Made by a program: the position numbers and the translations under genes | Part shown: positions 16,200 to 25,199 of the stretch, one piece after another | Layout: every line of letters begins with the position of its first letter | Position numbering within the stretch: the stretch's first letter is position 1 | Notes under the pieces: model-generated | Seen by the model: the letters and a program-made list of their open reading frames with translations, nothing else | Told to the model about the DNA's origin: nothing | Database searches by the model: none | NCBI GenBank assembly: GCA_041690535.1 | Contig: JAWLHA010000027.1 | Coordinates: 1-55,793, forward strand | Direction of reading: 5' to 3' | Source of the DNA: JAWLHA01 sp041690535 | GTDB lineage: Bacteria > Pseudomonadota > Gammaproteobacteria > Thiohalomonadales > Thiohalomonadaceae | DNA length: 55,793 bases

Positions 16200-16214
16200 A
16201 TTGCAATTTGCAAT
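16200..16214. promoter_or_regulatory. Inverted repeat, candidate enhancer for sigma-54 activator
   Basis: ATTGCAA-T-TTGCAAT is a perfect 15-base inverted repeat about 110 bases upstream of the sigma-54 promoter, the usual distance for an NtrC-type upstream activating sequence. It also lies near the start of the divergent Wadjet locus. Confidence 0.45.
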
Positions 16215-16261
16215 GGGGGAGCACGCCTTTTCCGCAGAGATGACTCGGCCCGCACTGCCCG

Positions 16262-16321
16262 CGTTTCTCACCGGGGACCGTAGCGAGGGCGCCGAGGCCG
16301 GTAGGTTCCACGCGCACGGAG
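16262..16321 (+). repeat. Dispersed repeat, copy B (with 3286-3348)
   Basis: This is the second copy of the TTTCTCACCG... CACGGAG repeat, in the same orientation as 3286-3348. It lies between the chalcogen operon and the Wadjet operon. Direct repeats around the 13-kb block could mark a transferred segment or simply be genome-wide repeats. Confidence 0.6.
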
Positions 16322-16398
16322 TGTTTGATGCGACGTGCGGTTTCACCCAGTGTTGGTCTTTCGTATCATGCCCGTTTCGACGATCTCCACTTCGCGCC

Positions 16399-17910
16399 GT
16401 GTCTCTCACCGCCTTCGCCCACATCAATGCCGACAAGTCCGTGCTTTATCGGCGGATCATGGCGGCGTTTGCCGACGCCAAGGCGCACTTCATCGTCCAC
16501 CTGCGGCCGGAGGACGTGGCGGAGCGGCTGAGTCACGGCATTACCGTCGAGGAGGTCCAGGCGGCGCTGGCCCAGCTCACCGGCTGGGGCAATCTGCAGG
16601 CGGAGCCCGACACCAGCCGCGTCACCTCGGTGGAGGACTTCTACCGGGCCCGCTTTCTCTACCAGATCACCCGCGAGGGCGAGGCAGTGGAGCAGGCGCT
16701 ACGCACCTTCGAGGAGGTGATGGGGCGGCGCGGGGCGCTGCAATCGGTGGCGCTGGAGGAAATCCGCACCCACATGCGGGCCCTGCTGCCGCTGGCCCGT
16801 AGCGGGGAGCCGGACCCGGGCCGTGTCACCCTGCTGCTGCGCGATCTGTCGCGGGTGTTCGGCGACCTGGCCGAGAACGCCCGCGCCTTCATGGCGGGCC
16901 TGGGGCGCAGCGTCGACCTGCGCGAGGGCGAGCGGGAGGCGTTCCTGCTCTACAAGGAGCGGCTCATCGGCTACCTGGAGCGTTTCCTCGGCGAACTGGT
17001 GGTAGCGGCGGCCGAGATCGGCGCCCTGGTGCGCGAGCTCGACGGGCCACCCATCGAGGGGCTGCTGCGCATCGTCGCCGAGCGCGACGCCCGGGACGCC
17101 GCCCCGGACCCGGAGGCGGACGGCGGGGCGCGGGAGTTTGAACGGGCACTGGCGAACTGGCTGGCCCACTGGGAGGGGCTCAAGGGCTGGTTCGTCGGCA
17201 CCCCGGGCCACCCCTCCCAGGAGGCGCTGCTGCGCGGCCGGGCGCGCAAGGCGATCACCCAGCTGATGGAGACGGTGGTGCGCCTGAACGAACGACGCCT
17301 CGGCCGGAGCGACCGCTCGGCGGACTTCCGTGCCCTCGCCCGCTGGTTCAGCGAATGCGAGAGTGACGCCGACGCCCACCGGCTGTGGCGCGCCGCCTTC
17401 GGTCTCGCACCGGCGCGGCACCTGACCGTCGATCCGCAGACCCTGGCCGCCTGGGAGGAACAGCCGGTGCCGCCGGCGACGCCCTGGGCCGAGGCCCCGC
17501 CGCTGGCGATCAGCCCGCGGCTGCGTGCCACCGGCAGTTTCCAACGTCGCGGCGCCGCCGCAAAGGTGCGCCGCCACCGGGACGAGAAGGCGGAGTTGGC
17601 CCGCCGGGTTGCCCGCGAGGCGGAGCAGACCCGCCGGGCCCGCGCCCGGCTGGCGACCGGCCAGCCGACCCGGCTTTCCGACCTGGGCGAGCTGGACGCG
17701 GACAGCTTCGGCCTGTTCCTGCTCTTGCTCGGCGAAGCCCTCTCCTCGGCCGCCGGGCCCGATCTGCCGGTGGAGACGGTGACCGGTGACGGCAGCCTGC
17801 GGGTGCTGCTGGAGCCGCTGGAGACCGACAGCGAGGCGGCGGTGGTCACCCCCCTCGGCACCCTGCGCGGACGCGATTACCGCATCTGCATCACGGATCT
17901 GGAGAGCTGA
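16399..17910 (+). CDS. jetA: Wadjet JetA (TIGR02677/DUF2397)
   Basis: The 503-aa protein matches the DUF2397 family: the N-terminus FAHINADKSVLYRRIMAAFADAKAH and later YLERFLGEL and WF segments are characteristic. In Wadjet, JetA is the kleisin-like (MukF-type) subunit that links the two SMC-like JetC heads. The GTG start is chosen from the family N-terminus; no strong Shine-Dalgarno sequence is visible, and the in-frame upstream sequence is repeat DNA. The stop overlaps the start of JetB (TGATG). The gene set TIGR02677-02678-02680-02679 in this order is, as I recall, the type III Wadjet arrangement. Confidence 0.92.
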   Translation: MSLTAFAHINADKSVLYRRIMAAFADAKAHFIVHLRPEDVAERLSHGITVEEVQAALAQLTGWGNLQAEPDTSRVTSVEDFYRARFLYQITREGEAVEQALRTFEEVMGRRGALQSVALEEIRTHMRALLPLARSGEPDPGRVTLLLRDLSRVFGDLAENARAFMAGLGRSVDLREGEREAFLLYKERLIGYLERFLGELVVAAAEIGALVRELDGPPIEGLLRIVAERDARDAAPDPEADGGAREFERALANWLAHWEGLKGWFVGTPGHPSQEALLRGRARKAITQLMETVVRLNERRLGRSDRSADFRALARWFSECESDADAHRLWRAAFGLAPARHLTVDPQTLAAWEEQPVPPATPWAEAPPLAISPRLRATGSFQRRGAAAKVRRHRDEKAELARRVAREAEQTRRARARLATGQPTRLSDLGELDADSFGLFLLLLGEALSSAAGPDLPVETVTGDGSLRVLLEPLETDSEAAVVTPLGTLRGRDYRICITDLES

Positions 17911-19130
17911 TGGCCGACAGCCTCGACGACGTGCTTGAGCGGAACCGGATCGACGAGCGCCGGCGCGCCCTGCGCGCACTGCTGCTGCAACCACTCCTGG
18001 AGAGCCACGCCCCGGCCTTCACCCTGGTGCGCCGTCACGGGGAGTGGCTGCGCGAGTGGCTGGCGCGGGAGACCGGCTGGGTGCTCCAGGTGGAGGGCGA
18101 CTTCGCGCGCCTGCACAAGGCGCCTGCGGACCACGTCGACACCTCCCGCGGCGCCCCCCCACACCACCGAAGGGCCGGCACGCCCCCTTTCGACCGGCGC
18201 CGCTACGCCCTGTTCTGCCTGGCGTTGGCGGACCTGGAGCGGGGCGAGAGCCAGATCACCCTGGGCAACATCGGCAACGCGGTGGTGAACGGCGCCGCCG
18301 ACCCGGCACTGCTCCGCGCCGGGCTGCGCTTCGAACTGGAGGGGCGCGACGAACGCCGGGATCTGGTGGCGGTGGTACGCCTGCTGATCGAGCTGGGGGT
18401 GCTGAGCCGGGTGGCGGGCGACGAAGAGGCCTATATCGCCGCGGGCCGTGACGTGCTCTACGATGTGGACCGTCGGATCCTCGCCGCGCTGCTGGTCACC
18501 GCCCGCGGCCCCTCGCTGATCCCCGCCGACGAACTCCCCGAAGGGACCGTGGCGCGCATCGCCGCGGTCACCGCCCGCTATGTCCCCGACACGGCCGAGG
18601 CGCGCAACCGGGAGCTGCGCCAACGGCTCACCCGCCGCCTCCTCGACGACCCCGTGGTCTACTGGCGCGAGCTGGAAGAGGACGAGCGCGCCTACCTGAC
18701 CCATCAGCGCGCCGCCATCGCGCGGCGCATCGAGGAGGCCACCGGCCTGGTGGCGGAGGTGCGCGCCGAGGGCCTGGCGATGGTGGACCCGGTCGGCGAC
18801 CTGACCGACGAGCGGATGCCGGCCGAGGGCACCGAGGGGCACATCACCCTGCTGCTCGCCGAGCACCTGGCCGCCGTCGGCCCGCAGACCCGGGCCGGCC
18901 TGGAGGCGCGGGTGCGCGGCTGGGCCACCGAATACGGCCGCTACTGGAAGAAGGCGGCGCGCGAACCGGGCGCCGAGGCGGCCCTGGTGGAGCAGGCGCT
19001 GGAGCGGCTGGAGGCGTTGCGCCTGGCAGCACGCGACAGCGCTGGGGTGAAGCCGCTGCCGGCCATCGGCCGCTTCAAGCTGGAGGCGGCCCGAACCCAC
19101 GACGGCCGAACGCTGGAGGAGACCGGATGA
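17910..19130 (+). CDS. jetB: Wadjet JetB (TIGR02678/DUF2398)
   Basis: The 406-aa protein belongs to the DUF2398 family, the MukE-like (KITE) winged-helix component of the plasmid-restricting SMC complex. Recognisable pieces are RRYALFCLALADLERGESQITL, which here is split by charged residues, and YGRYWKKAAREPGAE near the end. It starts inside the JetA stop and its stop overlaps JetC by four bases (ATGA), so translation of the three is coupled. It probably bridges JetA and the JetC heads and contacts DNA. No catalytic motif is expected. Confidence 0.92.
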   Translation: MADSLDDVLERNRIDERRRALRALLLQPLLESHAPAFTLVRRHGEWLREWLARETGWVLQVEGDFARLHKAPADHVDTSRGAPPHHRRAGTPPFDRRRYALFCLALADLERGESQITLGNIGNAVVNGAADPALLRAGLRFELEGRDERRDLVAVVRLLIELGVLSRVAGDEEAYIAAGRDVLYDVDRRILAALLVTARGPSLIPADELPEGTVARIAAVTARYVPDTAEARNRELRQRLTRRLLDDPVVYWRELEEDERAYLTHQRAAIARRIEEATGLVAEVRAEGLAMVDPVGDLTDERMPAEGTEGHITLLLAEHLAAVGPQTRAGLEARVRGWATEYGRYWKKAAREPGAEAALVEQALERLEALRLAARDSAGVKPLPAIGRFKLEAARTHDGRTLEETG

Positions 19131-22100
19131 GTCCGCTGCCGCAACCCACCCGCTCCCGCTGGCAGCCGCTGCGCACCGGCCTGGTCGACCTCTTCTATTA
19201 CGACGAGGAGACCTTCGAGTTCCGCGACGGCCACCTGCTGCTGCGCGGCAACAACGGCACCGGCAAGTCCAAGGTGCTGGCCCTTACCCTCCCCTTTCTG
19301 CTGGACGGCCGGCTGACACCCGCCCGCGTCGAGCCCGACGGCGACCCGCACAAGCGCATGGAGTGGAACCTGCTGCTGGGCGGCAAATACAGTGAGCGGC
19401 TCGGCTACGCCTGGATCGAGTTCGGCCGCCTCGACGAGGCGGGGGAGCCCCATTACTTCACTGCCGGCTGCGGCCTCAAGGCGGTCACCGGGCGCGCTGT
19501 GCAGAGCTGGTTCTTCACCACCCCGCTGCGGGTCGGCGAGGCGCTGACGCTCATCGACGAGCATGACCGCACCCTGAGCAGGGAGCGGCTGAAGGAGGCC
19601 CTGGAGGGCCACGGGGAGTTGATCGACACGGCGGCACGCTATCGCCGCGCCCTGGACGAGACCCTGTTCCAGTTGGGCGAGGAACGCTACGAGGCACTGC
19701 TCAGCCTGCTGATCCAGCTGCGTCAGCCCCAGCTCTCCAAACGGCCCGACGAACGGGCCCTCTCCCACGCCCTGACCGAGGCGCTGCCGCCTCTGAGCCA
19801 GGCGGTACTCGCCGACGTGGCCGAGGCGTTCCGCAACCTGGACGCCGAACGGGAGGAGCTCGAATCGCTGCGCGAGGCGCAGGGTGCGGTCGAGGAGTTT
19901 CTGCATTACTACCGCGATTACACCCGCATTGCCGCCCGGCGCCGCGCCCGCGAGGTGCGCAGCGCCCAGAGCCGTTACGAAAAGAGCAGCGCCGCCCTGA
20001 GCGGCAAGCGCGACGAGTGGATCGCCGCCGGGACCGGGCAGAAACAACTGGAGGCCGACGGGCGCCGGCTGCGGGAGGCGCTGGCAAAAGCACGGGTCGA
20101 GGCCGAGATCCTGCGCGGCTCCGAGGAGATGCGCGACGCCCGCGAACTGAAGCGGGCCGAAGAGGCGGCCGAGCGCGAGGCGCGGGAGGTCCAGGTCCGG
20201 CTCGAGGAGGAGCGCCGCCTGAAGGGCGAGCTGCAGGGCAAGGCGGAACGGCTGCGGCGGGCCCGGGAACGTGTCGAGAAGAGCGCAGCCCGGCTCGAAT
20301 CGGCGCGCGGCGAGCTGGGCGCGGCGGCGGAAGCCGCCGGGCTCGGCCCGCTCAACGGGCGCGTCACCGCCCCCCTCTGCCTGCCCAACGGCCCCGAACA
20401 GCCGGGCGACGCCCTGATCGACGCGGCCGATGCCCAACTGCGCGAGGCGGCGGCGAAACGCCGCGAGGCCATCGACCACCTGCAACGCCTCAACCGCGAG
20501 TGGCAACACGCGGAGAGCGAGCACACCACTGCCCGGGAGGCCTGGCAACACGAAGTGGACGCGGGTCGCCGCCTGGATGAGGAGCAGGCGGAGGCGGAGC
20601 TGGCTGCGGAGGCCGAGGGCGGCACGCTGGTGACCGCCTTCCGCCGCTACGCCGAGGGGCTGCGCGTGCTGGAAATGGCGGACCCGGAGGCGATCGCCGC
20701 CGAACTGGGCGACTGGGCGACGAGCCTCGACGGCGCCAACCCCGCCGCCGAAGCGGTGGACGAGGCATACCGGCTGCAGCTGCGCGCCATCGAGACGGAA
20801 CGGGCGGAGGTTCGCAGCCGCCGTCAGGCACTGCAGGAGGAATGCGAGCAATGGCGGGCGGAGCGCCGGCGCCTGGAACAGGGCGAGCACACCCGCCCGC
20901 CGCGGCCCCATGTGCGCGACGAGGCGGTGCGCGCCGGGCGACCCGGTGCGCCCCTGTGGCAACTGATCGACTTCCGGCCCGGCGTGCCGCCGGAGCGGGC
21001 GGCGGCCGCTGAGGCGGCCCTGGAGGCCTCGGGACTGCTCGACGCCTGGGTGTTGCCCGACGGCGGGCTGCTGGCGCCGGAGACCTGGGACACGGTCCTG
21101 GTACCGGACACCCCGGCCCCGGCGCACCTGGGCGATATCCTGTGCCCGGCGGTGGACCGGAACGATCCGAACGCGGCGGCGCTGGATGACCTGGTACTGG
21201 AACGACTGCTGGCGGCCATCGGCTGGGGCGAATCGGCGCACCCGGCCTGGGTGGCGGAGAACGGCCGCTGGCGCCTCGGCCCCGCCCGCGGCGCCTGGGG
21301 CAAGCCGCGCGCCGAGTACATCGGCCTCGGTGCCCGCGAGGCGGCCCGCCGGCGACGCATCGCCGAACTGGAGGAGTGGGTTGCCGCCCACGAGGCGCTG
21401 CTCGCCGGGCTGGAGGCCGGGCTGCAACGGCTCGATGGCGAGCTGGAATCCGCCGATCGGGAGCGTGGCGCGCTCCCGGCGGACGCCGACCTGCGCGCAG
21501 CCCATGAGCGGGTTGCCCACCTTGCGGCGCGCCGCCGTCATCAGCAGGAGCGCATCGATCGGGCCGAGCAGAAATTGCACGCCGCCCGCGACCGGCTGCA
21601 CGGGGCGAGCCGCGCCCGGGACGAGGCCGCGGCCGACCTCGGCCTGCCGATCGAAGCCGAGGCGCTCGCGGAACTGCGAGATGCCGTGCGCGACTACGCG
21701 GCAGCCGCGCAGGCCTTCTGGCCGACCCTGCGCGAGCACTGGCAAAACCGTGCCGCGCTGGCCGAGGTGACCCGCGACGTGGCCGAAACCCACAAGCGCC
21801 GGGAGGCGCAGCGCCTGCGCTGCCAAGAGGCGGAGCGATCCGCCGAGGCCGCAGCCGTGCGCCGCGACACCCTGCGCGCCACCGTGGGCGAGGCGGCCGA
21901 GGCGGTGCTTGCCCGCCTGGCCGATGCCGAGCGGCGCATCGAACAGGGCGACCGGAAGATCGAGCAGAACGGGGTCGAACAGAGGGTGTTGACCGGACGC
22001 ATCGCGGCCCTGCGCACCGACATCACCCACCTGGAGGAGGAACTGCGTGAGCGCAACGGCCAGCGGGAGGCGGCGGTACGCGCCCTGGAGCAATTCGCCG

Positions 22101-23236
22101 GCGAGGGGCTGATCACCACCGCCCTGCCGGGACTGGAGCTGCCCGAACGCCGGCCGTGGGCGGCCGATCCGGCGGTACGCCTGGCCCGGCGCATGGAAGA
22201 GACACTCGCCAAGGTGGAGGACGGCGATGCCGTCTGGGAGCGCCGCCAGCGCGGGCTGATGGAGCACATCACCGCCTTTCAGCAGGCGCTCTCCCGGCAC
22301 GGTCACCAGGCCAGCGCCGAGCCGGTCGGCGACCTTCTGGTGGTGCGGGTGGTGTTCCAGTCCAAGCCCCAGGGACCCGACGAGCTGGCGCTCAACCTGC
22401 AACAGGAGGTGGCCGAGCGCGGTCGGCTGCTCAGCGCCCGCGAACAGGAGCTGCTGGAGAACTACCTGATCGACGAAGTCGCCAGCCACCTGCAGGTGAT
22501 GGTCTCCGGCGCCGAGCGCATGGTCGCCGCCATGAACGAGGAGCTGGAAAGGCGCCCCACCAGCACCGGCATGCGTTTGCGGCTGCAGTGGACCCCGATC
22601 GAGGCGGGTGACGAGGCGGGTGGCGTCAGCCTGCCGGGCGGCTTCGCCGAGGTGCGCCGGCGCCTGCGCCAGCTCGCCGAGGCGTGGACCCCCGAGGACC
22701 GGGAGGCGGTCGGCGGCTTCCTCAAGCAGCGTATCGACGAGGCGCGCGCCGACACCCGCGGCGGCTCCCTGGCCGAGATCCTGGAGCGGGCGCTCGACTA
22801 CCGCCGCTGGCACCACTTCGTGGTTGAGCGCTGGCAGGACGGCCGCTGGCGCAAGGCCTACGGCCCCGCCTCCGGCGGCGAGCGCGCCCTGGTGGTCACC
22901 ATCCCCCTGTTCGCCGCCGCCTCCAGCCACTACTCCAGTGCCGCCGCGCACGCCCCGCGGCTGGTCATGCTGGACGAGGCCTTCGCCGGCATCGACGATG
23001 ACGCCCGCGCCAAGTGCATGGGGCTGCTGGCCCAGTTCGACCTCGACTTCATGATGACCAGCGAGCGCGAGTGGGGCTGCTACCCCGACCTGCCCGGGCT
23101 CGCCATCGCCCAGCTGGTGCGCCGGGAGGAGTTCGACACCGTCTTCGTCTCCCGCTGGACCTGGGACGGCCGCCGCCGCCACAAGGACCCCGACCCCGTC
23201 ACCGCCGGGCACGAGACGGATCCCGAGCTGTTCTGA
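19127..23236 (+). CDS. jetC: Wadjet JetC, SMC-like ATPase (TIGR02680)
   Basis: This 1369-aa protein is an SMC/MukB-like ATPase. Walker A is GNNGTGKSK (41-49). Very long charged coiled-coil arms run from about 230 to 1180, with a less charged middle (about 580-700) that may be the hinge. The ABC signature SGGERA is near residue 1250 and Walker B RLVMLDEAF near 1280, followed by ID. Both nucleotide half-sites look intact. In Wadjet, JetC dimers extrude DNA loops, sense small closed-circular plasmids and present them to JetD for cleavage. The start overlaps jetB by 4 bases. Confidence 0.95.
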   Translation: MSPLPQPTRSRWQPLRTGLVDLFYYDEETFEFRDGHLLLRGNNGTGKSKVLALTLPFLLDGRLTPARVEPDGDPHKRMEWNLLLGGKYSERLGYAWIEFGRLDEAGEPHYFTAGCGLKAVTGRAVQSWFFTTPLRVGEALTLIDEHDRTLSRERLKEALEGHGELIDTAARYRRALDETLFQLGEERYEALLSLLIQLRQPQLSKRPDERALSHALTEALPPLSQAVLADVAEAFRNLDAEREELESLREAQGAVEEFLHYYRDYTRIAARRRAREVRSAQSRYEKSSAALSGKRDEWIAAGTGQKQLEADGRRLREALAKARVEAEILRGSEEMRDARELKRAEEAAEREAREVQVRLEEERRLKGELQGKAERLRRARERVEKSAARLESARGELGAAAEAAGLGPLNGRVTAPLCLPNGPEQPGDALIDAADAQLREAAAKRREAIDHLQRLNREWQHAESEHTTAREAWQHEVDAGRRLDEEQAEAELAAEAEGGTLVTAFRRYAEGLRVLEMADPEAIAAELGDWATSLDGANPAAEAVDEAYRLQLRAIETERAEVRSRRQALQEECEQWRAERRRLEQGEHTRPPRPHVRDEAVRAGRPGAPLWQLIDFRPGVPPERAAAAEAALEASGLLDAWVLPDGGLLAPETWDTVLVPDTPAPAHLGDILCPAVDRNDPNAAALDDLVLERLLAAIGWGESAHPAWVAENGRWRLGPARGAWGKPRAEYIGLGAREAARRRRIAELEEWVAAHEALLAGLEAGLQRLDGELESADRERGALPADADLRAAHERVAHLAARRRHQQERIDRAEQKLHAARDRLHGASRARDEAAADLGLPIEAEALAELRDAVRDYAAAAQAFWPTLREHWQNRAALAEVTRDVAETHKRREAQRLRCQEAERSAEAAAVRRDTLRATVGEAAEAVLARLADAERRIEQGDRKIEQNGVEQRVLTGRIAALRTDITHLEEELRERNGQREAAVRALEQFAGEGLITTALPGLELPERRPWAADPAVRLARRMEETLAKVEDGDAVWERRQRGLMEHITAFQQALSRHGHQASAEPVGDLLVVRVVFQSKPQGPDELALNLQQEVAERGRLLSAREQELLENYLIDEVASHLQVMVSGAERMVAAMNEELERRPTSTGMRLRLQWTPIEAGDEAGGVSLPGGFAEVRRRLRQLAEAWTPEDREAVGGFLKQRIDEARADTRGGSLAEILERALDYRRWHHFVVERWQDGRWRKAYGPASGGERALVVTIPLFAAASSHYSSAAAHAPRLVMLDEAFAGIDDDARAKCMGLLAQFDLDFMMTSEREWGCYPDLPGLAIAQLVRREEFDTVFVSRWTWDGRRRHKDPDPVTAGHETDPELF

Positions 23237-23268
23237 CGACGCCGCCCCCCCTTCCAGGTCAATCCCTT

Positions 23269-24561
23269 ATGTCCGCACCCGCCAATTCCGAACGCCTGCA
23301 ACGCCTCCTCGGCCGCGACGACCTGCGCTGGCTGGTCGATGCCCTGCGCCGGCGCCTCGAACGCGGCGGCGGTGAACGGCTGTCGATCTCATCCCTGGAG
23401 TCGTCGCAGCGCGCCGCCGCCGAGGCGCTGTTCGGGCGGCGGGCGGGCAGCGGGCGCAGCTTCAGCTTCCGCCTGAGCGAGTTGGAGCTGATTCTCCGGC
23501 AGTCCGGCGCCGCTGCCGACCTTCGCAGCGCCATCGAGCAGTTGTCCGGCCCCTTGGTCGACCGTCGCGCCGAACAGGCCCGGGTTGATGCGGAGTGGGA
23601 GGCGGTGTTTGCCTGCGCCGGGAACTGGGCAAGGGAGCGGGGCCTCGAGCCCTGGCTCGACGAGCTGCGCGGCGACGGCCTGTTGAAGCGGCTCTCCGGC
23701 GGCGACCCCGAAGTCGCCGGGCGACTGCTGGAGGAGGTGCGCCGGGTGGTCGCGTGCCTGCCCTCCCCCGGCGAGAGCCTCAGCACCCTGGCGGCCCGCA
23801 CCGTGGGCGATGCCCACGGCCTCGACCCGGGCCGCCCGCTGGCCGCCCTGGTACGACGGGCCGTGCGTCAGATGACGGGGCGGGTCCGCATCCCCCACCC
23901 CGCTTCCGCGACGGAAGGAGGTAATAAGTCCGGGCTCGCGGAAGAACCCGACGACCCCCGCGCCCTGTGGGCCTTGGTCGGGGTCTTCGTCGGCGGCGGC
24001 CTCACCAGCACCGTCCTGGTCCTCAACCTGCCTGCCGACGGGAAGGGTGCCACCGGCAGGAGCCTCGTCCTGCAGCGGGAGGCGGGCGAACCGCTCTGGC
24101 TCACCCTGCGCCAACTGCTGCGCCAGCCCCCCGGCTGGCACGCCGCCGGCGTGCCGGTCTATGTCTGCGAAAATCCCGCCGTAGTGGCCGAAGCCGCGGA
24201 CAGCCTCGGCCCCCGCTGCCCTCCTTTGGTCTGCACCTACGGCCGCCCCACCGCCGCCGTCACCGCCCTGCTGGACGCACTCGCCGCCGCCGGCGCCGAA
24301 CTCCACTACCACGGCGACTTCGACTGGCCCGGCATCGCCATCGCCAACACCCTCATCGACCGCTATCACGCCCACGCCCGACCCTGGCGCTATGGCGCCG
24401 CGGACTACCGGCAGGGCATCGCGGGAGGCGAGCTGCCACTCACCGGCCAGCCTGTCGCCGCCCGCTGGGACCCGGACCTGAGCGATGCCATGTTCAAGGC
24501 TGGCGTCGCCGTGCACGAGGAGGCGATGATGCCGTTGCTGCTGCGGGACCTGGCAGAGTAA
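23269..24561 (+). CDS. jetD: Wadjet JetD, Toprim nuclease (TIGR02679/DUF2399)
   Basis: The 430-aa protein has the DUF3323-DUF2399 layout of JetD, a topoisomerase VI-A-like nuclease. The C-terminal Toprim fold has its catalytic glutamate in VYVCENPAVV (around residue 300) and the DxD motif in HYHGDFDWPG (around 348). A dimer cuts both strands of plasmid DNA held by the JetABC motor. The start follows the JetC stop by 32 bases with a weak ribosome site. All four Wadjet genes are full length with active-site residues intact, so the system is probably functional. Confidence 0.94.
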   Translation: MSAPANSERLQRLLGRDDLRWLVDALRRRLERGGGERLSISSLESSQRAAAEALFGRRAGSGRSFSFRLSELELILRQSGAAADLRSAIEQLSGPLVDRRAEQARVDAEWEAVFACAGNWARERGLEPWLDELRGDGLLKRLSGGDPEVAGRLLEEVRRVVACLPSPGESLSTLAARTVGDAHGLDPGRPLAALVRRAVRQMTGRVRIPHPASATEGGNKSGLAEEPDDPRALWALVGVFVGGGLTSTVLVLNLPADGKGATGRSLVLQREAGEPLWLTLRQLLRQPPGWHAAGVPVYVCENPAVVAEAADSLGPRCPPLVCTYGRPTAAVTALLDALAAAGAELHYHGDFDWPGIAIANTLIDRYHAHARPWRYGAADYRQGIAGGELPLTGQPVAARWDPDLSDAMFKAGVAVHEEAMMPLLLRDLAE

Positions 24562-24625
24562 GCCCATGTCCAAAGGCATTCTGATAAACAAGATTGATTC
24601 CGCTGACCGTCATAAGGAGATGATC

Positions 24626-25075
24626 ATGCCTGAAACCCAAAACGCATTTGCCGGCGGCTGCCACTGCGGCAACATCCGCTTTCGGCTCTCGACAGGGCGC
24701 AACGCGGACACGCTTCCCCTGCGCGCCTGCGGCTGCTCCTTCTGCCGCCGGATGGGCGCCCGCTACACCTCGGACCCCGAAGGAGAGCTGCACATCGCCA
24801 TCGCCGATCCCGCGGCGGTAAGCCGTTACCGTTTCGCCTCCGGGGCAGTGGAGTTTCTCATCTGCACACGCTGCGGCGGCATGCCGGCAGCGGTTAGCCG
24901 GATCGACAGCCGGACCTTTGCGGTAGTCAACGCCAACACGCTGGACCTTCCGCTCGGCGGCGACACCCCGATCGTGAATTTCTCCGCGGAGACGCCACAA
25001 GAGGGAGAGGAACGCCGCCGGCGCAACTGGATCGGCCGTGTAACGGTCGTGTCGGGAGGTGGACAGCATGGATAA
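24626..25075 (+). CDS. GFA/CENP-V-type zinc-binding protein
   Basis: The 149-aa protein has the GFA zinc-ligand pattern: GGCHCGNIRF (CxC), ACGCSFCRR (CxxC) and ICTRCGG (CxxC), which form the beta-tent fold named after glutathione-dependent formaldehyde-activating enzyme. Most homologues are not shown to be formaldehyde-active, so only the fold is claimed. AAGGAG lies just upstream of the ATG at MPETQ. It follows jetD by 64 bases and overlaps the next small gene by 8 bases. A link to Wadjet is not implied. Confidence 0.88.
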   Translation: MPETQNAFAGGCHCGNIRFRLSTGRNADTLPLRACGCSFCRRMGARYTSDPEGELHIAIADPAAVSRYRFASGAVEFLICTRCGGMPAAVSRIDSRTFAVVNANTLDLPLGGDTPIVNFSAETPQEGEERRRRNWIGRVTVVSGGGQHG

Positions 25076-25199
25076 ATTCCGTGCACCCCGTCGCACTCAG
25101 CGCGCCAAGGCCGCCATGGCGATCAACGGCAATCCGCCCATCCGGTTCGAGGTGGACGACCGAGCCTTCCTGGCCACCTTGCCCCGGAGACCCCAATGA
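25068..25199 (+). CDS. 43-aa basic protein upstream of ParA-like gene
   Basis: A short frame (MDKFRAPRRTQRAKAAM and so on, ending LPRRPQ) begins inside the GFA stop, is preceded by GGGAGGT eight bases away, and its stop overlaps the ParA-like ATG (ATGA). It has a basic N-terminus and an acidic patch (FEVDDRAF). Translational coupling supports expression; it may be a partner of the ParA ATPase. No family is recognised. Confidence 0.5.
   Translation: MDKFRAPRRTQRAKAAMAINGNPPIRFEVDDRAFLATLPRRPQ

Noticed and set aside
18941..23212. 1423-codon minus-strand frame opposite jetC
   Set aside because: It mirrors JetC codon bias and has repetitive Gly/Leu/Gln content with no domain; JetC on the plus strand has intact motifs.
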